This document shows, in pieces, positions 62,801 to 64,000 of a stretch of 64,000 nucleotides of DNA (positions within the stretch are counted from its first letter, which is position 1; the number at the start of each line of letters is the position of its first letter). The notes below the pieces were generated by a model. That model saw only the letters and a list, made by a program, of their open reading frames with translations. It did no database searches and had not been told where the DNA came from. The DNA comes from CAVIQK01 sp964613035 (GTDB lineage: Bacteria > Bacillota > Clostridia > Christensenellales > DTU072), in contig CAZTFQ010000005.1 of assembly GCA_964613035.1 (NCBI GenBank), positions 1 through 64,000 on the forward strand. The letters run 5' to 3'. The translations under genes were made by a program, and so were the position numbers.

Positions 62801-64000
62801 CTATGAGAGCGTTGGCGGTGGCGTTGTATCCCTTACGGTTGTATATCGTACCGTTACCGGACAGGACGATATTGGTGATAGTCGAGGATGAGTTGGCGTA
62901 ACCGACGAGACCGCCTAAGAAAATATCGGGGCGCTTATCGTCAGTTTTATAACCGTCGGCGGTTACCGCACCCGTATCGGTAATCTCTAATGAAACTTTA
63001 TTGATCGTACCGGCAGACACCAGACCGACCATACCTCCTACTCTTATCGCGCCGTTGTCGACGTCTTTATTCTGATAACCGTTGATTTCGCCGGCGATGG
63101 TAAGCGAACAATTCTTAATCTTGGCGTTTTCCGACCTCATGGCGCCTACGATACCCACGTTAAGTTTTTGGTTGTTGGAATTGTTACCACCTATCACATA
63201 AGATGCTTTTTGATGTTTGAACATCGTGCCTTCCGCCACCACGATATTGAGGTCCTGAACGGAGCCGTATCCGGTAAGGCGGTCGACGAGAATACCCGTA
63301 TCGTACTCGGTATCTTTTCCGTTATGAGTCCACAGTCCCGAGCTGCCGCCGTTGAGGGTCAGGGTGTAACCGTTGCCGTAGATAATGCCCGAAAACTCTC
63401 TGTTGACGCCGCCTGAGAGCTTGTTGATGACGTTGATGGTAACGTTGCCTGCGAGGTAATAAGTGCCGCTGCCGGTAAGGGGCAGGGACGTATCGGAAGT
63501 TATCTGAGTGCCCGTAGTAACCATACCGCCGCCGCGGACGTTAGAGTCGTCGGAGTTGCTGCGAGTACCGTAGTCGAAGTAACCCTTGGCGCTCTGAAGG
63601 GTGCTGTCCCAACTGTCGTTACGTTTTAGAGTTACGGAGGTGATTGTCTTAGTATTCTTATAAGAAGAGGACGATAATGCGGACGAGGGGAAATAAACTC
63701 TGTACTCCGATGAGGAGTAACGGACGCCGTTCATTGCGGAGGAGACCGTGACGGAAGAGATCCGGACGGGGGACTCGAATTCTATGGCGAAGCCGTTGTT
63801 AGAGGAATCGTTACGGGTCCAGTAGTCGAAGTATCCGTTGTAGCCCATCTCGGTGAAGTGATTGACGGACGTACCGATATAGGATACGGAACCGTCGACG
63901 TAGCCGAAGGGATACACCGTAGAGGCATAAGTATAGCTACCGGCAGAGTTTGTTTTTGCATTACCGGGTGAAACCCACTCATACGAGGAACCGCTATAAG
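47898..64000 (-). CDS. Giant surface protein of more than 5367 residues (N-terminus beyond window)
   Basis: The frame is open from the right edge to the TAA at 47898-47900, so the start lies outside. From the visible N-terminal side: a beta-rich segment (64.0-63.5 kb); a GLUG-type region with repeats such as GIVGAM, GGMVGLVSAG and GGLVGYANS (63.4-62.7 kb); unassigned beta domains (to 61.4 kb); Ig-like units bounded by D-x3-P motifs; MBG units with TYGNSIDPSAYD, HYGTDKDYFG and VYGKKLN (60.4-58.0 kb); a unique segment (57.9-56.2 kb); and about ten further Ig-like units (56.2-50.9 kb) whose boundaries read KKTPEI, LVEPTL, KISPTV, ALDPEI, TVQPYV, VLRPEV and so on. The C-terminal 2.7 kb is another GLUG region (GGMIGVIEEG, IGNIKFV). 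No LPxTG or terminal membrane anchor. A secreted or lipid-anchored adhesin is likely. Confidence 0.9.
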   Translation of the reverse strand, partial: YSGSSYEWVSPGNAKTNSAGSYTYASTVYPFGYVDGSVSYIGTSVNHFTEMGYNGYFDYWTRNDSSNNGFAIEFESPVRISSVTVSSAMNGVRYSSSEYRVYFPSSALSSSSYKNTKTITSVTLKRNDSWDSTLQSAKGYFDYGTRSNSDDSNVRGGGMVTTGTQITSDTSLPLTGSGTYYLAGNVTINVINKLSGGVNREFSGIIYGNGYTLTLNGGSSGLWTHNGKDTEYDTGILVDRLTGYGSVQDLNIVVAEGTMFKHQKASYVIGGNNSNNQKLNVGIVGAMRSENAKIKNCSLTIAGEINGYQNKDVDNGAIRVGGMVGLVSAGTINKVSLEITDTGAVTADGYKTDDKRPDIFLGGLVGYANSSSTITNIVLSGNGTIYNRKGYNATANALIGLYNCDAAPNNIKNIILDSCGFNRSIVENRDGDSGVSRGKGLLTTNSWSGEISNLTSYTYVISSGQNTENFYYYAYSGTFGSGPYTGTPGWSQRYYAGLLDNDLNATVTVSRGSDDGGAALSGDAASMYVDYYAYIDSSTLKVAEKYILRNSHRGLFFWNAGEHSLVGRDLSEAKYTVNSEDHSLHYNLGIGKKTQLLVVDGRGHVMGSTYVADGATKTYSVLESRYYDGTTKMYAVFDTIEEAVSIGLITEEEVSNMTELEKKKFLENKYQYSYQLFDLSGTTALKYDNWVTDSEYIVMEKGLFLDDAFPSDTSSSAQQPTVREIGVADGNVASFYFYNSDSLLLADVNDTTFVAYTQRIKTVALIAAPAYSDSWNEETTVNFYVPLGEDGAITRLAFWSDGSGGNRLLADKDYDIYAYSSATTDSPGGVTYTFNTEGLRGGTTYYVEGLKAGSDGVYRTVTGRVSVSVKIDTEAPVIGIKEKDGSVREDITSDDVTYSSDDRGKYGEIKLYVRDVSMSVEETGVSDNSGYNVTVSPLNAGVNLFVTTSEDNYGIFYTVRLYDSANLTFRATDALDRTSSVKFSIDIVAPSMVVNTQIASYGDVRFINNASHKIYVSSLSDNLTGITALKESLVWSVVDESTGAVVIEGTGMGSDNDISLTLDNLYVPAATIRVSVKDACGNETVVEEKGVLIDTREYRLYYGESLINNEDQVSLTVRPTFAVTYGSTGTTANISYNNNGYITLHRFDAFSVLRLENTLSGLTYIGFGVDVDYVKRDNRDLEYRQEHLEIDVLSNNTVVLDGGTYSGVSMGSPDDTRVDVKAVFFYTVALDIDITLPSVAYTDADTAPYQVSDIVKSITKTVGGATYSSSVVTPSTFTAYLDMTVRDENGNSVTEIPVDRKGSYTVTFSVRKDDGYDRYYTLGSSSSVFSVNVVKETDKEISFSVGTKNTLTLAYGSSSYGGSWDSEDGVYSPDYVYGWSVSDILDEAYSDGTLSGLLTSDYDAYKAKYGESMFEHLNYTVIKSGSEYAASKITEVGTYDVTAQFRSEITGFDSDNYTYRGTIRFTIVVSKSSFTVTPYKQITTYGNSIDPSAYDVDWDKVSPRDKVAVTLTYSYDPSTLETYYVSSATGARVIVGKLYASQKIIKLFEGTSYEKSYPVIEIDEASLEVRVSAYTFREGVVNTYPQAITTRTAAGEYSGTGGIILSGGSASDYNILIDRSADLVIEKREITVRILNKVKYYNSDDPSSYEWELVDGSFGYQDTQKDFASGIIREYPADGIDQVGNSYRLSGTITNSNYTVTVIDGELTVEPLVLEYFVTGADNMHYGTDKDYFGTLEVKVVNAKKDDDVSATIYYLVGYNESGNPIYTRKDGSDYVGMDEIARNAIANSSRADYFVGKLSVNDTSVTEHKIEWNKPGSYTYKIVATVGNGNYSNYDNLTEDRATSVSGLKLYVVAKDQIVVYGKKLNTSLTENVTYTVEGIDDGDTVTVTGLNIGTRENMSSYGYGKHVGQITLSGFGYTSSKGLTYEIVYVYGSLTIEKASIGINWNTVNTLVYSGTDLKDSFTSGVTATDSSLNGKITFRYYDSRGNVVTELKNAGGYRIRAILPTSILTNYKIDADTEYLDVNIDKQPLVLEAFGNSFWNSSTDSKNNTVNNYKFFNQGLSLSQILKEGSGYLRLVDGNGKVVSSSDSAHYSTWSFVVSKEDGTKITHETYGGSSGKSLPTSYQAGTYEVIVTVPDSPNYYGFSERLIFVVDSDTSNGYSFWSGLGKQAGGYYTISKSSTTLTGLATNAGFIAGKGSSGAGKVNNGSGSTTLKSSGIDNASPEWSVFYVNIELSDEYFMLAQQGLLKLTVSGVSTSYRQPGNASAWWYNNPDGTAVAVRGINNARNYYFGTSGLGETALNPSNSSITKSNIYSTITSSMSNQFGAKVVREPNTGTTYNQTFTLSWVPTQSSYRLYFFGWVHADDTCNSKGWLDYEFKNLQITAEVTSNTAAGYTQSYVDNSIDDNSSDTVHFNKTVAASAGTLNTTDKWFILSGVKYYYNDGKVYSDSARASQMYGWSVTDTANLISVKYLTDYSPGARTWKFVVGNESSVAINPETFSIKLKLSSGSETWSVKNGDIRIIDITNNYNRITFETRLLPSDVVSMTSFSILNFAGAQTSIDGGVVYLDNASGGVTSLKVSDTPDGAQTDFDENVWYNGGKYLSFKVSEDKSSGFSGLDASTSVSLYYLDNGKETPVGVEYKSTETSSSVITALNMRTTEKLTRCGYYFIKIVDKQGNTFVYTFYFHYDVTDENILEITVPELSDGWYDSDVTIVAKVNIDFDNSVDLSIGKLQFLVTDKDVWSNNTYKTAYEDDWRSLTLTKKDGEYCSEITLKDSGEKYYVFRYVTGAGNIVYRNLGLVRIDKKTPEIAVTVADPDTDNLVVSDKWVKGDVVFYINGTYGISGGTLYYSDLGSSSAVWYDKDSLSQPARLAFVDEDGRYYATLTVSATSYQESSYAIKFVSGTGVTVYAVFGNESRDFELKIDNSAPNVKADSPLWQSEPQDTLIDISEQGSGIGKVIVEEIDKSTGRVLAYFTTDGAYCGSYADGGTTPYMDNIYSVLTVSDPAVMRAALDSAYAGRVFLYTGDATADFEKNAYYRITSDGASEKLTVPTYDNATDFYAILGDSNIDKYYYYAGPSSGDLVNNTLYKVVMRDSEAVFSAQTVGAARTVTVSGNSYYFRFGEYKYSIYAIDNVGNSGECHDYVPKVDNYQPTLGVIALAYYDYSEVDFVLYESDSAPDLDTIKNNGVKVFMQDDSDTPSFYVLIAVIDGVYRYYVSDGSMIEDGIFTSDKVHALNTRHAFTLSFDTALLGEIASVNFYPYDARIEVLTVDGQKGHGVDNAFSADSGIFTDKTVRFIVTEWTVGPSGGKLMYSNGVSSIMGDWKPLSVVSSFSADETYRDLSSDYVYIETQAEGSESFTFFYRSVSNISVYYNFKYHRSETSLPSAIASGDYDFVVSIDRTSPEVTEVEYYDGISWQGNLSGKTDWWTYLNGSEGLEIRFTATDKAKNNGTATSGIVSVSVTDGDGNEMPLTVDGGYYRFVADKTSRYVITVVDEVGNMYIQPLSQAGGQGILVDLVEPTLDVTLTSDGHPYSDSSYANADVIFDITAEFGSSGGTVYVEMLDLLESVYKIVKIFSDGESMTFVVSEFTDGSTYRIRSVSGAGIEKISSAYRIMLDKISPTVNNMTFYDHESGSLLNKDILTEWIRSSADVTFGVGDEGTGVHEVFLKVDDGEYNLMTADRGVYRISDIKDTTPYYVKVTDFAGNERVYKYVFLVDALDPEITSVTFTKEDGTAYVPSTWSTEKVTVTFETIFSVSDSTLAGRIEYKTVGSDTWYVLTEEATRVGNRFVYTYVFDNIDATYVFRAYSRSDVAGETSEPYEIKVDAITPTVSVSYDWDFSAKPWAGQNVTVSIGATYGVGGASILIYRDGTVIDTIECVGEASFEADYVIPADMAGLYTFSVINSLKVESSSVSQNVFFDTVQPYVSITTDYVSGTWSDSSVDFNVTVTVGDSYKKMNFFSERDGQKQQLFYTDMSDSFVVTDGSVSGLDYSDGKLTFVYTIFADESSPIVKTSFSLSLTAGNGLGDRNMNYSESDSVMIDVLRPEVTLETVKQSGTQADYVSGEWSMRQIEFVFTVTYYESGVTLRYSTDNNIYNTDSVVRKGSVTTEKVELSSGYYTRYTSSYAYTVSADFDGTVYFRAESGAGKYNADTLSFDVKYDRLDPEIGNVSYFRKNSGDKYNVAYNPSTSGYIRDEKVKVVFTAADVYYNGVASGLASVTVTKNGSPVEVFADSDGYYFFATDSLSYIVQATDNSGRTISRTIKIGLDSIVPELKVNVNGSSSSGVGYSFDGEPEQWRTEPLGFDFDGSVFGTSGVSVRYSFDYLEKLDDAVWFELGDETSVLALRDKITYGSSVSFVAVSGAGVSSDVVTVYLKTDLREYTLTVNQYVGGTYGEYALVEVTSTRASTFKRLEDITIGFLPDDGYRLNYVKYNGSVLDDVASDYFVVTVGSTDLTVDIYFRETVSVSFDESLRTQYLKNSSAASPVSVVDSHGKTLAVTVTYTSTDTLVSTTDITAIGGSEELPLGRYFVEVALVNNVDYLLDTFSEEIELLYFTESGTETDPYIIDGTDDITFVDADIYNRSDRYFALNSDLELTSLRIADVFNAHLDGRNYTISYSELLASDTLNAESIFGTICGSVVNLGIRTGTVKIKLNGTTLWGVLAERLSSGARLSDSFIVSDIELVGEKISSDVRIGGMIGVIEEGAIAENLFTDAYIDATALDASVTIGGIAAETESEITATFSIATVLGTSSAKAYMIAKGVTITPVTSDNRKTVNKAVDGNVYIDGDYRGEDGNVTYYELYTALGNTFGNFTITRSEASSATAVTTVKDLVKGRFDEAFGKDSYVTVDGNIRFSIGTTEQFLNIDRFLWADYIQTADIVLPDNVSVAVGGTFRGKYDGNGRSISFSASVDGDYALFDKVSGSICNLYLSDVSLTADVTVGDVTIALLVRELSGSLGGIVVGGQLDVTVDGASGVRVSAVAGIAKGAEIDNVVSTAFVSVRGDNTTVGAIVAEAIESTTDGVYAVSTVRTVGDNVNVGSVIGSVSSSTLGAGYAFDGNAYLNGTTLKRFVGNLDDSDTGYAYTTVTKLMDNVNGYIVMSASDVYSGYDVYVGDALQELFRGEFSSGIGTSDDPFILSTAEDFEKISRYMYAHYKINLGGSDAITFDDWTTIGEGMNFTGSIVGGLYFDDNGYPHGITLSGLTSSFVDRNYGTIGNIKFVSSVSTVLDSSASIGLVANVNYGVIEKVEVSSVTYVTVKGSGELTFGGIVGDNYGTVSESSASLNATLKAYKIVAGGIVGASTDGVLSNNSVYGQVTAYVSALSSDSRLAALYGASSGDVVTRIADDKDVIGSSLYLNGSLLEPSENI

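Noticed and set aside
63917..63917. GTG at 63917 as the start of the giant protein
   Set aside because: The frame stays open to the window edge with the same style of sequence, there is no signal peptide after the GTG and no ribosome binding site before it, so the true start lies further right.
18725..64000. Sortase-anchored LPxTG surface proteins
   Set aside because: None of the three surface proteins ends in an LPxTG motif, hydrophobic helix and basic tail; the two with visible N-termini are lipoproteins.

Overview
The window looks like chromosomal DNA of an anaerobic, Gram-positive-type gut bacterium of the class Clostridia, plausibly an uncultivated Christensenellales-type lineage. That placement is inference. 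It rests on lipoproteins with clear lipoboxes, AAGGAG-type ribosome binding sites, strong TTGACA-17-TATAAT promoters, an EFR1-type flavodoxin-ferredoxin, a metNIQ importer, Trk potassium uptake, and very large Ig-like/MBG/GLUG surface proteins. The code is standard. More than half of the window (about 34 of 64 kb) encodes three outer-surface proteins of 1423, 4518 and at least 5367 residues.

Layout, left to right. Positions 1-51 are a GCTT microsatellite. A TetR regulator with a dyad at its promoter, a heptamer repeat array and tRNA-Val(CAC) follow. Next is a minus-strand unit (4994 to 1217): TetR regulator, ABC ATPase, ABC-2 permease, a membrane-anchored flavodoxin and a small lipoprotein. 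From 5130 to 9258 lies a divergent four-gene island: a winged-helix-like protein and a YbjN-like protein leftward, a Sel1-like protein and an orphan soluble VirD4/TraG-type ATPase rightward. It has well-formed promoters and a dyad operator, but no relaxase, T4SS or integrase. The metNIQ methionine importer (11952 to 9346) is preceded by a methionine-rich leader peptide and an intrinsic terminator, a textbook arrangement for ribosome-mediated attenuation that the sequence spells out directly. malQ and a plus-strand trkA-trkH operon follow; the latter carries a third gene that looks like a degenerate isopropylmalate/isocitrate dehydrogenase. A G-quadruplex motif lies between malQ and trkA.

The 4518-residue lipoprotein (32281 to 18725) overlaps a minimal Sfp-type phosphopantetheinyl transferase. 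Its mRNA appears almost leaderless and its -35 box sits inside a 31-bp dyad. It contains arrays of about 30-residue tyrosine-rich repeats inserted among MBG/Ig domains that I cannot assign to a known family. The next unit (40587 to 32386) joins a 1423-residue Ig-like lipoprotein to a class-III aminotransferase homologue lacking its PLP lysine, an extended SDR with a C-terminal zinc-finger-like domain, and an EFR1 flavodoxin-ferredoxin. From 47883 to 40659 a tight operon encodes cytoplasmic GH2, GH36-like and GH20 glycosidases, a PaaI-like thioesterase and a signal-peptidase-like membrane protein. It starts 14 bp after the stop of the third giant protein, whose N-terminus lies beyond the right edge.

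Taken together, the right 45 kb looks like a surface adhesion or glycan-capture and utilisation locus, and the left 18 kb is housekeeping transport and regulation. All functions are inferred from sequence motifs read by eye; no database search was run.
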